DNA from: Nakaseomyces glabratus
Taxonomy: Eukaryota > Ascomycota > Saccharomycetes > Saccharomycetales > Saccharomycetaceae
Length of the DNA stretch: 64,000 nt
Direction of reading: 5' to 3'
NCBI RefSeq assembly: GCF_010111755.1
Contig: NC_088955.1
Span: 248,001 to 312,000 of the forward strand
Within the stretch, counting starts at the first letter, position 1. Each line of letters starts with the position of its first letter. Below are positions 19,320 to 29,364 of the stretch, piece by piece. The position numbers and the translations under genes were made by a program. Under the pieces are notes generated by a model. The model saw only the letters and a list, made by a program, of their open reading frames with translations, made no database searches and was not told the DNA's origin.

Positions 19320-20966
19320 ATGAGCAGCGAGAAGAAGGATAAGAAGGCTGTCAGTAAGTTTGAGAGTGAGCAAGGTGAGGAGTCCTTCTATGCGTCTCCA
19401 CTGTATGATTTCTTGTTTCCATTTAGGCCTGCTGGCAGCCAATGGCTTACCGAGTGGATAATAATAATGTTTGCCATGATTATAAGGTGTGCTATAGGTT
19501 TAGGTCCCTACTCCGGTTATAAGGATGGTCCTATGCATGGAGATTTTGAGGCCCAGAGACATTGGATGGAAATCACACAACATCTACCCATATCTAAGTG
19601 GTATTACTATGATTTAAAGTATTGGGGTTTAGATTATCCTCCATTGACTGCTTTCCATTCATATCTACTTGGTAAGCTCGGTACCTTTTGCAACCCAGAC
19701 TGGTTTGCACTAGACAGTTCTCGTGGTATTGAGACCCAAGGCTTAAAGAACTACATGAGATTTACAGTACTTTTAAGTGAAGCTATCTTCTACATGCCTG
19801 CTGTCGTGTATTTCACGAAATGGTTAGGTAGACGTAGAAATCAATCACCAATTGGCCAATTTATTGCAGCAGCAGCCATTCTATTTCAACCTTCTCTGAT
19901 GTTAATCGATCATGGGCATTTCCAATACAATTCGATAATGCTAGGTTTCACAGTTTATGCAATTAATAATCTACTGGATGAATTTTATGCGCCAGCGGCA
20001 ATCTGTTTTGTTCTTTCAATATGCTTCAAGCAAATGTCATTGTACTACGCACCTATTTTTTTTGCTTACCTACTTGGCCGCTCAATGTTTTTCCCTAAGT
20101 TGTTCAACATCCCTAGGTTTATTTCCATCTCCATCGCCACATTGGTTACCTTTACAGCGATGTTCTCACCTTTCTACATATTTGGTGGCCTTGATGGCTT
20201 GGCTCAAACTGTTAGGAGAATCTTTCCATTTGCCAGAGGTATCTTTGAAGATAAAGTGGCTAACTTTTGGTGCGTAGTCAATACAATTGTTAAATTCAAA
20301 GTTCTTTTCACAAATGATCAGTTAAGAATGTACTCCTTAATTCTTACAGTGGTCGGTTTTGCACCTGCAATGATCTTGATTATATTATATCCAAGGAAGC
20401 ACTTGCTACCTTACGCTTTGGCAGCATGTTCCATGTCATTTTACCTTTTCAGTTTCCAAGTGCACGAAAAGACTATCTTGGTCCCACTACTTCCAATTAC
20501 ACTCTTATTTACCTCCAGAGATTGGAATGTGCTATCTATGGTAAGCTGGATAAATAACGTGGCGCTATTTACATTATGGCCACTATTGAAGAGGGAAGGG
20601 TTGTATCTACAATATTTTGTTTGCTTCTTCTTAAGTAACTGGCTGATTGGTAATTTCAGTTTCATTACTCCAAGATTTCTGCCAAAATTTATTACACCGG
20701 GCCCATCTATAAGTAGTGTAAGTGATAACTACAGACGCAGGAGTCTGCTGCCCCACAGCATCTTTTGGAAATTGATCATAGTATCATCATATATTGGTAT
20801 GACTGCATACCATTTCCTGGACTTATTCATTGAAGCTCCACCAAGATTCCCTGACTTATGGGTGATTCTAAACTGCACTATCGGATTCGTATCATTCTCT
20901 TTGTTCTGGCTATGGACTTATTACAAGTTCTGCACATTACTGAAGAAAAATATCCAAGATCTATAG
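19320..20966 (+). CDS. ALG6: ER alpha-1,3-glucosyltransferase Alg6
   Basis: Transfers the first glucose from dolichyl-phosphate-glucose to the lipid-linked Man9GlcNAc2 oligosaccharide in the ER lumen during N-glycan assembly. The 548-residue multi-pass membrane protein of the ALG6/ALG8 (GT57) family shows the luminal DYPPLTAFHSYLLG motif, the DHGHFQYNSIMLG motif, FPFARGIFEDKVANFWC and a C-terminal QVHEKTILVPLLP segment. S. cerevisiae Alg6 is 544 residues. The locus order RRP6, ALG6, YSP3, UTP23 is conserved apart from the YPT7 insertion. Confidence 0.97.
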   Translation: MSSEKKDKKAVSKFESEQGEESFYASPLYDFLFPFRPAGSQWLTEWIIIMFAMIIRCAIGLGPYSGYKDGPMHGDFEAQRHWMEITQHLPISKWYYYDLKYWGLDYPPLTAFHSYLLGKLGTFCNPDWFALDSSRGIETQGLKNYMRFTVLLSEAIFYMPAVVYFTKWLGRRRNQSPIGQFIAAAAILFQPSLMLIDHGHFQYNSIMLGFTVYAINNLLDEFYAPAAICFVLSICFKQMSLYYAPIFFAYLLGRSMFFPKLFNIPRFISISIATLVTFTAMFSPFYIFGGLDGLAQTVRRIFPFARGIFEDKVANFWCVVNTIVKFKVLFTNDQLRMYSLILTVVGFAPAMILIILYPRKHLLPYALAACSMSFYLFSFQVHEKTILVPLLPITLLFTSRDWNVLSMVSWINNVALFTLWPLLKREGLYLQYFVCFFLSNWLIGNFSFITPRFLPKFITPGPSISSVSDNYRRRSLLPHSIFWKLIIVSSYIGMTAYHFLDLFIEAPPRFPDLWVILNCTIGFVSFSLFWLWTYYKFCTLLKKNIQDL

Positions 20967-21177
20967 ACTAAATATATGGAACTTTCAGCTACATAGTTTT
21001 TTTTACTGTTAAGAATCATATTGTAATATATTAGATGAGCTGCTCGATACATCCCATTAGACGTCAATGAGGAGCAATAAGCAGTACAGTTGAAAGGCAT
21101 ATAACGGAAAACTGAGTCATCATAACTACAAAAGTATTGGACTATGATAGATATAGCCAAAGTAGAATAGAGCAATT

Positions 21178-22635
21178 ATGTTCTCTTTCTATTTGATAAC
21201 TAGTGTCTATTACTTTTGGATTTTTACCTCAGTGGATGCAGCCACTATCCCTGTGGATCTGAGTCATCGAGAATCGGCTTCTCATGACTATACTCTAATA
21301 AATCGTTTGCTGAATCTATGGCGAGGCAAGGGAATTGAGTACAATTTTAATACAGGTAGTAAAATATATTTTGACTCTGCGAAGAATGATATGATAATAC
21401 CCAATAGATACATTGTACTTTTTAAGGATTTTGTTACCGATAAGGAGATACAAAGCCATCTAAGTGCAATTGAAGAAATTAATAGCTCTTCTATTTTTCT
21501 ACAAGATAGTGACTTCGGTAAAGCTACACAGTATAATGATATTTCAACCAGAGGGATTGGCCTACAGCATGAATTTAGTATCGGAAGATCCATGACAGGT
21601 TATATTGGATATTTCACGGAAACTACAGCCAAATTTATTGCTAATAGTCCTTTAGTTGAGTTGGTAGAACATGACTCTATAGTAAGAATCAATAATTACA
21701 AGATGCAGGAACATGTGCCTTGGGGTTTGGGACGTATCTCTCAACGTGAGAAGTTGCCAATCCTGGGTAAGCGCTTTTACCATTATGACGACAGAGGAGG
21801 TAAGGATACGGTTACGTTTGTGATAGATACTGGAATTTATGTGGATCATGAAGATTTTGAAGGTCGCGCTTCTTGGGGCAAGACTATTGTCGAGAATGAC
21901 AATGATTACGATTTGAATGGTCATGGAACGCATTGTGCAGGCACAATAGCATCCAAACATTATGGCATTGCTAAGCAGGCAGAAGTGATCGCAGTAAAAG
22001 TATTAAGATCTGATGGAAGTGGGTCAATGTCAGATGTTATTAGAGGTGTAGAATATACAGTCGAGGCTTATAATGATCTTAAAAAAACCAAGAGCAATTT
22101 GAAAGGTGCCGCTGGAAATATGTCATTAGGAGCATGGAAGTCATATGCCTTGAATAGAGCTATGGATGCAGCCGCAGCTGCAGGTATCAGCTTCGCAGTG
22201 GCAGCTGGCAATGAAAGTGATGATGCTTGTAATTCTTCCCCTGCGTCAGCATGGTCACCCATAACAGTGGGAGGTTCAACTTTAAGCGATGATGTAGCAT
22301 TCTTTTCCAATTACGGGAGATGCGTGGACATATTTGCTCCTGGGGTTAACATAATGTCCACATACATTGGCAGTAAAAATGCAACTGAAAGCCTCTCAGG
22401 CACATCCATGTCTTCACCACATGTTGCAGGTGTACTTGCATACTATTTGTCTTTACAACCCGATCATAAAAGTCAATTCTACCATGAACACAGTGCCATT
22501 TCACCCAAAATTCTCAAGAAAAAAGTTTTAAATTATGCTACTAATGGAACCTTAAGTTATCTGCCTGCTGAAACCGTTAACCTTTTGGTATATAATGGTG
22601 GTGGTAAGAACTTATCAAAGTTCTGGGGTACTTAA
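21178..22635 (+). CDS. YSP3: Subtilisin-family serine protease Ysp3
   Basis: Secretory-pathway subtilase related to vacuolar proteinase B; the physiological substrate is not well established even in S. cerevisiae. The 485-residue precursor (478 in S. cerevisiae) has an N-terminal signal peptide (about 1-21, ending VDAA), an inhibitor I9-type propeptide (NRYIVLFKDFVTD, about 75-165) and a peptidase S8 domain. The catalytic triad is intact: Asp217 in VIDTGIYVDH, His249 in GHGTHCAGT and Ser410 in GTSMSSPHVAG. The assignment to YSP3 rather than PRB1 or RRT12 rests on synteny (ALG6 upstream, UTP23 downstream). Confidence 0.92.
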   Translation: MFSFYLITSVYYFWIFTSVDAATIPVDLSHRESASHDYTLINRLLNLWRGKGIEYNFNTGSKIYFDSAKNDMIIPNRYIVLFKDFVTDKEIQSHLSAIEEINSSSIFLQDSDFGKATQYNDISTRGIGLQHEFSIGRSMTGYIGYFTETTAKFIANSPLVELVEHDSIVRINNYKMQEHVPWGLGRISQREKLPILGKRFYHYDDRGGKDTVTFVIDTGIYVDHEDFEGRASWGKTIVENDNDYDLNGHGTHCAGTIASKHYGIAKQAEVIAVKVLRSDGSGSMSDVIRGVEYTVEAYNDLKKTKSNLKGAAGNMSLGAWKSYALNRAMDAAAAAGISFAVAAGNESDDACNSSPASAWSPITVGGSTLSDDVAFFSNYGRCVDIFAPGVNIMSTYIGSKNATESLSGTSMSSPHVAGVLAYYLSLQPDHKSQFYHEHSAISPKILKKKVLNYATNGTLSYLPAETVNLLVYNGGGKNLSKFWGT

Positions 22636-23014
22636 TTCTCAACTTTCAGTTTCTCTGCAAGCCTGTTACATTTAGTTTCTTTGATGTAACTCTCCTGGTA
22701 AGCCTCTTTTGCTACTCAATTAATAAAAAAGTATATAAAAAATATATGATTTTCATTCACCTTTTTAATTCGCCATCTGTCTACAATATGTAAAGCTAAT
22801 TGATGGCTTTGTAAAACTTACCTGCACTGCTTTCTCATCGCTTGTTTTAGGGCTAACACTCTTGAAGTTGAAAAGTGAAAAATTTCTGAGTTTTGAAAAA
22901 ATAAAAAAATGCGATGAGCATCGAATATAAACTGAGTTAGAAAAGTTTATAAAGTTTTAAATTCGCAAATTCTGGACTATATTGTAGATAAAATAGAGAT
23001 ATAAGTATAGAATC
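22636..23014. promoter_or_regulatory. UTP23 promoter with RRPE and inverted PAC pair
   Basis: The 379-bp gap between YSP3 and UTP23 contains CTCATCGC at 22834-22841, TGAAAAATTT at 22876-22885 and GCGATGAGC at 22911-22919. This is the same RRPE-between-inverted-PACs layout as at RRP6, ending about 95 bp before the UTP23 ATG. Confidence 0.8.
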
Positions 23015-23806
23015 ATGCGTCAAAAGAGGGCTAAATCATACAGAAAGCAACTGCTGGTATACAACCATACATTCAAGTTCCGTGAGCCATACCAAGTATT
23101 ACTCGATGATCAGATTGTGATGGACAGCACTACTTCAAAATATGATCTAGTTAAAGCTTTAAAGAGGACTTTGCAAGCAGAAGTGAAGCCTATGATTACA
23201 CAATGTTGTATGCAAGCACTATACGAGACCAAAAATGAACACGCCATTGACTTAGGTAAAGAATTTGAGAGACGTCGTTGTGGGCATATGCCAGGTGAAG
23301 CAGTCTCTCCGAAGGAATGTATCCTAAATGTTGTTGATGTGAAAGGCAAAAACAAGCATAGATACGTTGTTGCTTGTCAGGATGTGGAAATAAGAAGACT
23401 ACTTAGAAAAGTGCCTGGTGTACCACTGCTTCATATTTCCAGATCAGTAATGATCATGGAACCTTTGAGTGATGCCAGCGCCAAAGTAAGCAGAATGGAA
23501 GAAGAAAGTAAACTATTTAGAGGCCTAAATGACCCTAAATATGCAGGTTTGAAGGGTGAACATGAAGAAGAGGAACAATCTAAAGAACAAACTGTTGCAA
23601 AGAAAAGAAAAATTGGCCCAAAACAGCCAAATCCATTGAGTATGAAGAAGAAGAAGAAAGAAAACACTAAGAAGGAGCAACAAACAGAAACATCTGCTGA
23701 CCAATCACAGCCTACAAAGAGGAGAAGATCTAGGAAACACAAGCATGGTTCAAAGAACTCTACAGACACAAATGAAAATGGCAATTTATCTGAAGAAGAA
23801 AACTAG
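23015..23806 (+). CDS. UTP23: SSU processome component Utp23
   Basis: Nucleolar PIN-domain-like protein of the small-subunit processome, needed for early 18S pre-rRNA cleavages and snR30 release. The 263-residue protein begins MRQKRAKSYRKQLLVYNHTFKFREPYQ. It has the Fcf1/Utp23 PIN fold through about residue 160, with Cys/His residues (QCCMQALYE, RRRCGHMPG) that form the family zinc-binding motif. A long lysine-rich tail (about 190-263) is a likely nucleolar and RNA-binding extension. S. cerevisiae Utp23 is 254 residues. Confidence 0.96.
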   Translation: MRQKRAKSYRKQLLVYNHTFKFREPYQVLLDDQIVMDSTTSKYDLVKALKRTLQAEVKPMITQCCMQALYETKNEHAIDLGKEFERRRCGHMPGEAVSPKECILNVVDVKGKNKHRYVVACQDVEIRRLLRKVPGVPLLHISRSVMIMEPLSDASAKVSRMEEESKLFRGLNDPKYAGLKGEHEEEEQSKEQTVAKKRKIGPKQPNPLSMKKKKKENTKKEQQTETSADQSQPTKRRRSRKHKHGSKNSTDTNENGNLSEEEN

Positions 23807-23900
23807 TCATGGCTTTCTAAAATAATCACGTAGTGCTCAAATGAACTACATATAATGTACATTAGATACTTACATAAATTAATCGGCATTTTCTATCCAC

Positions 23901-26741
23901 CTATGGTAACCTATAATTGTCTTCTGCAACTTGAGTATTTTGTTTGATGCAGTCGTATAGCCATCCTTCGGACACCATATCAGGTATTCGCGGTGGATGA
24001 TCTTGTTTAATAACTTCAGAGGAAATCTGCTTTCTGATGTCATTTATACGTCTCTGGGTTACTGCACCGACAACAATAACCAAATTGGCGCTGCTTAGTT
24101 CATTGGTTACTTTCCCTCCATATGCATCTACCATAAAGCTCTCCTTTTGTATATTATTATTATCGCTAAGAAGAAAAACTATTCTTCCATGAAAGAGGAA
24201 ATGTGGAACATCCATCAGTGAATTATCAAATTGTACATCAGGTTGCTGCTTAGCGGTTGTGCATATCTTTTCACTAGTCAAAGAACTCCATTCATATTTA
24301 TTTATATCTCTTTCGTATGGATCTCCGTACTGATCAATCCTTTTGTAGGCATAATCCATTAGTTGCTTCGAAAAGTTAAAACAGTGACTCGGTTCCAATT
24401 TCATTATTTTACCAGACAACAGGCAATCAAATACCCATTTCGGACTAATAATATCATAACCTCTAACAATCAACGAGTTGCACTCAACTGTATTCCTACT
24501 ACTTATAATCCTCAAATCATTAAGATTATAGTTGCGTGTTATAACATTTTGAACTAACTGACCACCATTTGCTACAATAACTTTCTGAATTTCCGATTTT
24601 TTTATTCTCTTTCTTTTCACGCCATCAAAATAGTCTGATAAAACATAGAAATACATGCCATCAAAAATGTCTGAACGGTGTTCCAATTCTGCAAAGTCTT
24701 CAAGGGCTTTATTTACAGAGGAGATGATATTATATCTTCTTTTCTTAGATATTACTTTTTGGGGCTTGCTACTACCTCGCTTCCGCCAATTATTACCGCT
24801 TTTTGCACGTTCAAATTCTTGAAGTGTATAACAAGTCTTCCAGTTTTTATCTTCCCGGATTTGCCTACAATAGCCTCCAAATAATGTACATCCTGCTGCA
24901 AATTTTCTCTCACTACTTCTAGTATTATCTAGTGATCTAGCTTTGATTTCCAGTATTAATGATTTCTTTGGATCTATCCACTGGCGTGGGACTTTTGATC
25001 CAAATTTCATGTATTCCAAAGGTGGGATTTTCTCACTATCATTCCACAAGCCTTTTGTTTTCCTGTCGATTTCTTTGTATTCTTCATTTGAGATACCGTT
25101 CGCGATAATGCAAAGCGATACAAAACCTCTGAATCTTTGAGAATTTTCCTCTGATGATTGTGAATTAACCATGATGGGACTATCTTGAATAACTTCTTCA
25201 TAGTCCAATAAGCCCAACATCAAGGAATCCTTTTTGGACGGATCTCTCCCCATTAATACCAAATCCATATTCTCACCAAATTGCTCCAGATATTCAGGTT
25301 TTATCTTTATCCAATCATCACTTCTACTTGCTATTACATATCTAGAATCGTACCTCTTGAGTATTATGCCTTCAGATCCAACTGATAACGCTTTCTCAAG
25401 AGATTTTTTAATCATTTGCTCATCATTTGCTCTAATAGACTTGATTATTTCTATCCTATGGGCTGTTGGTGTTAGAATCTGTTTTAGATATTCTCGTCGC
25501 TTATAATACGGCAAGTCTACTAGAGTTGCCCCATTAAGATATAACACATCGAAAACCATTAACAAAGGGTGAAACCCTTGTGTATCAATTCCATCTTGAG
25601 ATAACATATTTTTTGCACTGCTCTTAACCATTCCAAAGGGAAGCACAATTTTGTTATTTGAATCAAACGTTACTACCTCACAGTCTAAAACACAATCTTT
25701 AACATTTTTGTTCAAGTTGATGAAATTTGCCAATGTTCCTGTCTTCAAATTGTTACCATACAGATAAGTATAATCAGTAGCTCTTCTACTGTAAAACTTA
25801 ATATCTGATCCAAAGTTAGTATAATGCATTTGGATTCTTTCACCATCCATCTTTTCTTCAATAAAAAAATCCCAACCAAGTTTCTCGCCAATTTTTTGAT
25901 AAGATACATGCAATTTAGTAGCCAGCTGCGGAGCAAATGCTAGACCAATATTTATTTTCAAATCCTGATTGCCTAAACGCTGGCTTGGATCCCATAACCG
26001 CTTCGCAACAGTCTCAAGATCAGATACTACACTAAGATAGTCTTGAGCATCTGGGTGCCAGCAGTTGAGAAGTTTATGTTCATGGCCACCAAGAGGTCTG
26101 TTTTTAAGTAGAATATCAAAAAAGTATTGCATTTCTAAAAAAGTCATTGATGTCAAACATTTATTCATTATGTCTGAGTTTGCAAGATTTTTAAAGCTTC
26201 GTCCTTGTTCAGTTCTTTCAATGGCCAGCTGATCAAGATAGCCGTTCAAATCATCGATAGTAATCCTCTCATTACGGTCAATCTGCGGTTCGCTACGCCG
26301 TTTCTTGATCTCCTCAACACAGAATTTAGACAATCTGACACTTCTTCCTGCATCTTGCTTCCAATTTATTAATTTCTTTTCAGTACTTGAGTCCTTTGGT
26401 AGCTTAAGAAAAGCACAAATAGCTTTGATTAGAGTATAGTCCTTTATATTGAAAACACGCCTATCCCGGTAGGGCAATATAAGCCTCAGCGCTGGATAAA
26501 TATTATTCCCTACAGTAGTCCTCCATAATGTAGTAAAATTCGATATAACTTCATAATATCGTGCAGTAACTGGTTTAGTTAACAGATTATTAGCTCTCTC
26601 AAACTGAACATGGTCAATTTTAGCAAACAATTGCTCACATAGCCATAAGAAATCCGGAGATGGAGCAAAATTGACAGCTTGTTCCTCAGTTCCCTTCAGC
26701 TCATCATGAGCTCCCGTTTCTAATCCACCTTCATCAGCCAT
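23901..26741 (-). CDS. DNL4: DNA ligase IV
   Basis: ATP-dependent ligase that seals breaks in non-homologous end joining together with Lif1 and Nej1. The 946-residue protein (944 in S. cerevisiae) has an N-terminal DNA-binding domain, then the nucleotidyltransferase core with Lys297 in EEKMDGERIQ as the expected adenylated lysine, and an OB-fold. Two C-terminal BRCT domains follow (about 690-790 and 850-946), linked by the Lif1-binding region. Synteny (UTP23 upstream, TSR3 downstream) matches S. cerevisiae chromosome XV. No truncation is visible. Confidence 0.97.
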   Translation of the reverse strand: MADEGGLETGAHDELKGTEEQAVNFAPSPDFLWLCEQLFAKIDHVQFERANNLLTKPVTARYYEVISNFTTLWRTTVGNNIYPALRLILPYRDRRVFNIKDYTLIKAICAFLKLPKDSSTEKKLINWKQDAGRSVRLSKFCVEEIKKRRSEPQIDRNERITIDDLNGYLDQLAIERTEQGRSFKNLANSDIMNKCLTSMTFLEMQYFFDILLKNRPLGGHEHKLLNCWHPDAQDYLSVVSDLETVAKRLWDPSQRLGNQDLKINIGLAFAPQLATKLHVSYQKIGEKLGWDFFIEEKMDGERIQMHYTNFGSDIKFYSRRATDYTYLYGNNLKTGTLANFINLNKNVKDCVLDCEVVTFDSNNKIVLPFGMVKSSAKNMLSQDGIDTQGFHPLLMVFDVLYLNGATLVDLPYYKRREYLKQILTPTAHRIEIIKSIRANDEQMIKKSLEKALSVGSEGIILKRYDSRYVIASRSDDWIKIKPEYLEQFGENMDLVLMGRDPSKKDSLMLGLLDYEEVIQDSPIMVNSQSSEENSQRFRGFVSLCIIANGISNEEYKEIDRKTKGLWNDSEKIPPLEYMKFGSKVPRQWIDPKKSLILEIKARSLDNTRSSERKFAAGCTLFGGYCRQIREDKNWKTCYTLQEFERAKSGNNWRKRGSSKPQKVISKKRRYNIISSVNKALEDFAELEHRSDIFDGMYFYVLSDYFDGVKRKRIKKSEIQKVIVANGGQLVQNVITRNYNLNDLRIISSRNTVECNSLIVRGYDIISPKWVFDCLLSGKIMKLEPSHCFNFSKQLMDYAYKRIDQYGDPYERDINKYEWSSLTSEKICTTAKQQPDVQFDNSLMDVPHFLFHGRIVFLLSDNNNIQKESFMVDAYGGKVTNELSSANLVIVVGAVTQRRINDIRKQISSEVIKQDHPPRIPDMVSEGWLYDCIKQNTQVAEDNYRLP

Positions 26742-27017
26742 TATAATGCCATCTTCTCACATCGAGTTATAACATATCATTGGTCTATTCTGCATAGTAA
26801 AGCCTGGTGATGCAATTTATAACACTGTTTGGAATAAGGATATATACTAATTAATATTTCAAAAGTAAGTAAATATGAGTTAGGAGCCCTTAATGTGTTC
26901 ACCAACGATTTGAACCATGTCATATCGTCTGCAGATATTTTAGTTCTTATGCCATAATATCATTACCAAATTATTAATTCATTTAGAATCACATATACTT
27001 CTATCAATTCTATTTAT

Positions 27018-27995
27018 CTATTCAATTGCTAATTTGCCAACACGATTAACAACTTCATCAACATGCTCATCTTCATAGTCTTCATCTGAAGCTTCATCTG
27101 AAGATTCCTCATTACTATAGTCTGATTCGTTATTATCATCTTCACTATCTTCAATTATGTTACCCAGATTATCATACCTCACATTCTTTCTAGTTGTGGT
27201 ATCTTCTTCCTCCTCTTCAGCTTCCTCCTCATATTCTTCTTCACTATCCGATGGGGGCATTAGACCCGAATTACCGCGGTTTGTATTGCCCATCATCCAT
27301 ACATCCTCAGTTTGAGCCTTAAGTTTTCTCTCCTGCACTTCTTGATCAATTTGTTGAAGCCAGTCCTCTTCAACCTTTTTGATGGACTCAGAATCAGTAC
27401 ATTGTTGGTAACGCTCCAGCAAGTCTTTGTTCAGCTCCAAAAATCCAAGACCCCAGGAAAAATGAGATAAAAGTTCGTGTGCTAGATCAGTACGTCCCAC
27501 AATAGCAAAACATGCAGCCAGCGCCTCTACACAGTTGAGTCTCCAGGGTCTACCGTAGTTAACCTGGTTTGCAGCGACCAAGTATGGCAATAACCTCTCA
27601 TGCTTCCCACCAATTTTGTTAAACGGTACCTCCTCAAGACGTGCCCAAGAGCACTCCACTACTGATGCACCGTGAGCTTCCACAATCTCTCTGTCATCAG
27701 GGCATACTACTGACTTACCATTAGGTGACACCACTATACCTTGGAATTTCTGGCCCACCCTCAGAGACTTGATCAGACCCAGCCTCTCCAGCTTCTTACC
27801 GCTACATCGCTTGGGATCACAGTGGTCAAAATCCCACATAGCCAGCTTCACTGGGAATGAACTGTCTTTACTACCACCACAATACTTCATTTCCATGTGA
27901 CGATGATTCCTCCGGGTATGGTGCCCGTTGGACCCGCCAGATTTGTTGCTCCTGCCTTCATCATGAGACTTGTTCTTACCTTTACCCTTAGCCAT
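27018..27995 (-). CDS. TSR3: 18S rRNA aminocarboxypropyltransferase Tsr3
   Basis: Transfers the 3-amino-3-carboxypropyl group from S-adenosylmethionine to the hypermodified pseudouridine of 18S rRNA late in 40S maturation. The 325-residue protein (313 in S. cerevisiae) begins with a basic, G/S/H-rich tail. The conserved catalytic region (about 40-215) contains WDFDHCDPKRCSGKKL, VVECSWARLEEVPF and YLVAANQVNYGRPWRL. It ends in a strongly acidic D/E-rich tail. A PAC motif lies about 110 bp upstream, as expected for a ribosome-biogenesis gene. Confidence 0.97.
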   Translation of the reverse strand: MAKGKGKNKSHDEGRSNKSGGSNGHHTRRNHRHMEMKYCGGSKDSSFPVKLAMWDFDHCDPKRCSGKKLERLGLIKSLRVGQKFQGIVVSPNGKSVVCPDDREIVEAHGASVVECSWARLEEVPFNKIGGKHERLLPYLVAANQVNYGRPWRLNCVEALAACFAIVGRTDLAHELLSHFSWGLGFLELNKDLLERYQQCTDSESIKKVEEDWLQQIDQEVQERKLKAQTEDVWMMGNTNRGNSGLMPPSDSEEEYEEEAEEEEEDTTTRKNVRYDNLGNIIEDSEDDNNESDYSNEESSDEASDEDYEDEHVDEVVNRVGKLAIE

Positions 27996-28332
27996 TTTTG
28001 TAACTATCTGAGTAGTGTTATCTAATCTATGCAGTCTTAGCCAAGTTCAAAACATGCTTGATAGCTCGATGAGCTGCAAATTTATTTTTTTTTTTTTCAC
28101 TTTTTTGCGATGAGATGAAGCTTAAGAGCCAAACCTCGCATAACTAAGTATTACTCAAATGCAATTGAGATATCGAGTTACACCTTTATCAACTAATTTT
28201 ATTGTTTATATATATATATTGACTAGATTACAGTAAAATGTATGTGGGTCCGTTTTACGTGCCTATGCAAGGGGAAATGCTAGAATATAACAAAGGAAAA
28301 AATGAATACTGCTAATGAAAACTTAGCTGAGA
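27996..28332. promoter_or_regulatory. TSR3 promoter with PAC motif
   Basis: The 337-bp gap between SGT2 and TSR3 (both minus strand). GCGATGAGATG lies at 28107-28117, next to a T-rich tract at about 28085-28106. On the minus strand this is upstream of TSR3. Confidence 0.7.
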
Positions 28333-29364
28333 CTATTTCTCGTCGATTTCACCCTTTGGTTCAGCACCTGGGGCATCAGCGTCAGCACCTGGAGCACCTG
28401 CACCTCCGAACATGCTGCTGGCCATGTTTCTTAGAGCTGGGTTGCTCATCAGGTCGTCCATGTTAGGAGTGCCATTACCAGAAGTGAATTGCTCGGCCAT
28501 TTGTCTGATGCTTGGGTCTTGCATCATGGATTGCATCTGTTGCAGAGCCTGTGGGTTGCTCATCATCTGCTGGGCAGCTTGCATGATCTGTGGGTTGTTC
28601 ATCAGGCCGCTCAGACCGCCGCTCAACATGGAAGAGAAGTCAAAACCACCAGCACCACCAGCGCCGGCGCCGGCGCCTGCACCGCTGTCGGCACCGCGTG
28701 CATCTGGAGTCTTCTCCAGGTTCAGGGACTGCTCGACCTTCTTCTTGGCGGTCTCGTAGTCTCTCTTCATGATGTCTGTGGCCTTGTCGCCTTCAAGGTC
28801 CATGACCTTCTTGTATGCCTCCAGAGCCTCCTCAGGCTTGTTCTGGGCGTACTTGGCAAAACCAAGTCTAGAGTAACCCTTGGAGTAAGCAGGGTCGATC
28901 TCGATGGCTTTCTCAGCGTCTACGACAGCCTCGTCGTACTGCTTCAGAGAGGAGTGCGCAGCGGCACGGTTAGCGTAGTAGATAGCGTTGGTAGGCAAGA
29001 CCTCAATGGCCTCGGAGTACTTGGCGATGGCCAGCTCGAAGTCCTTGCCAGCCATGGCCTTGTTACCTTCAAGCTTCAGGGCCTCGGCCTTGGCCTTGGT
29101 CTCGGCGTCCTCGGCAGGAATGTTCACCTTGACGTCCTCGCTCTTAACAGCGCCACCCTTCATGCACTCCAGACACTCCTCCAGCCCCTTGCTGATACCA
29201 CTCTGCTTCAGCACAGAGTCAACATCACCGCGCTCCACTTCAAAGGACTCGGCAATACAGTCGATGGCAACGTTCACAGAGTCCAGGTAGTCCTCGCCCA
29301 CCGCCTTCTCGGCAACAACACCTTCCAAATACTTGATAATCACAGCAGCTACCTCCTTAGACAT
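28333..29364 (-). CDS. SGT2: TPR co-chaperone Sgt2 of the GET pathway
   Basis: Captures tail-anchored proteins and hands them through Get4-Get5 to Get3 for ER insertion; homologue of SGTA. The 343-residue protein has an N-terminal dimerisation domain (about 1-75), three TPR repeats (about 90-200, including ALKLEGNKAMAGKDFELAI), an Ala/Gly-rich linker and a Met/Gln/Asn-rich substrate-binding C-terminus with LMNNPQIMQAAQQMMSNPQ. S. cerevisiae Sgt2 is 346 residues. The gene is more G+C-rich than most neighbours and uses preferred codons, which fits high expression and explains the long meaningless antisense frames across it. Confidence 0.97.
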   Translation of the reverse strand: MSKEVAAVIIKYLEGVVAEKAVGEDYLDSVNVAIDCIAESFEVERGDVDSVLKQSGISKGLEECLECMKGGAVKSEDVKVNIPAEDAETKAKAEALKLEGNKAMAGKDFELAIAKYSEAIEVLPTNAIYYANRAAAHSSLKQYDEAVVDAEKAIEIDPAYSKGYSRLGFAKYAQNKPEEALEAYKKVMDLEGDKATDIMKRDYETAKKKVEQSLNLEKTPDARGADSGAGAGAGAGGAGGFDFSSMLSGGLSGLMNNPQIMQAAQQMMSNPQALQQMQSMMQDPSIRQMAEQFTSGNGTPNMDDLMSNPALRNMASSMFGGAGAPGADADAPGAEPKGEIDEK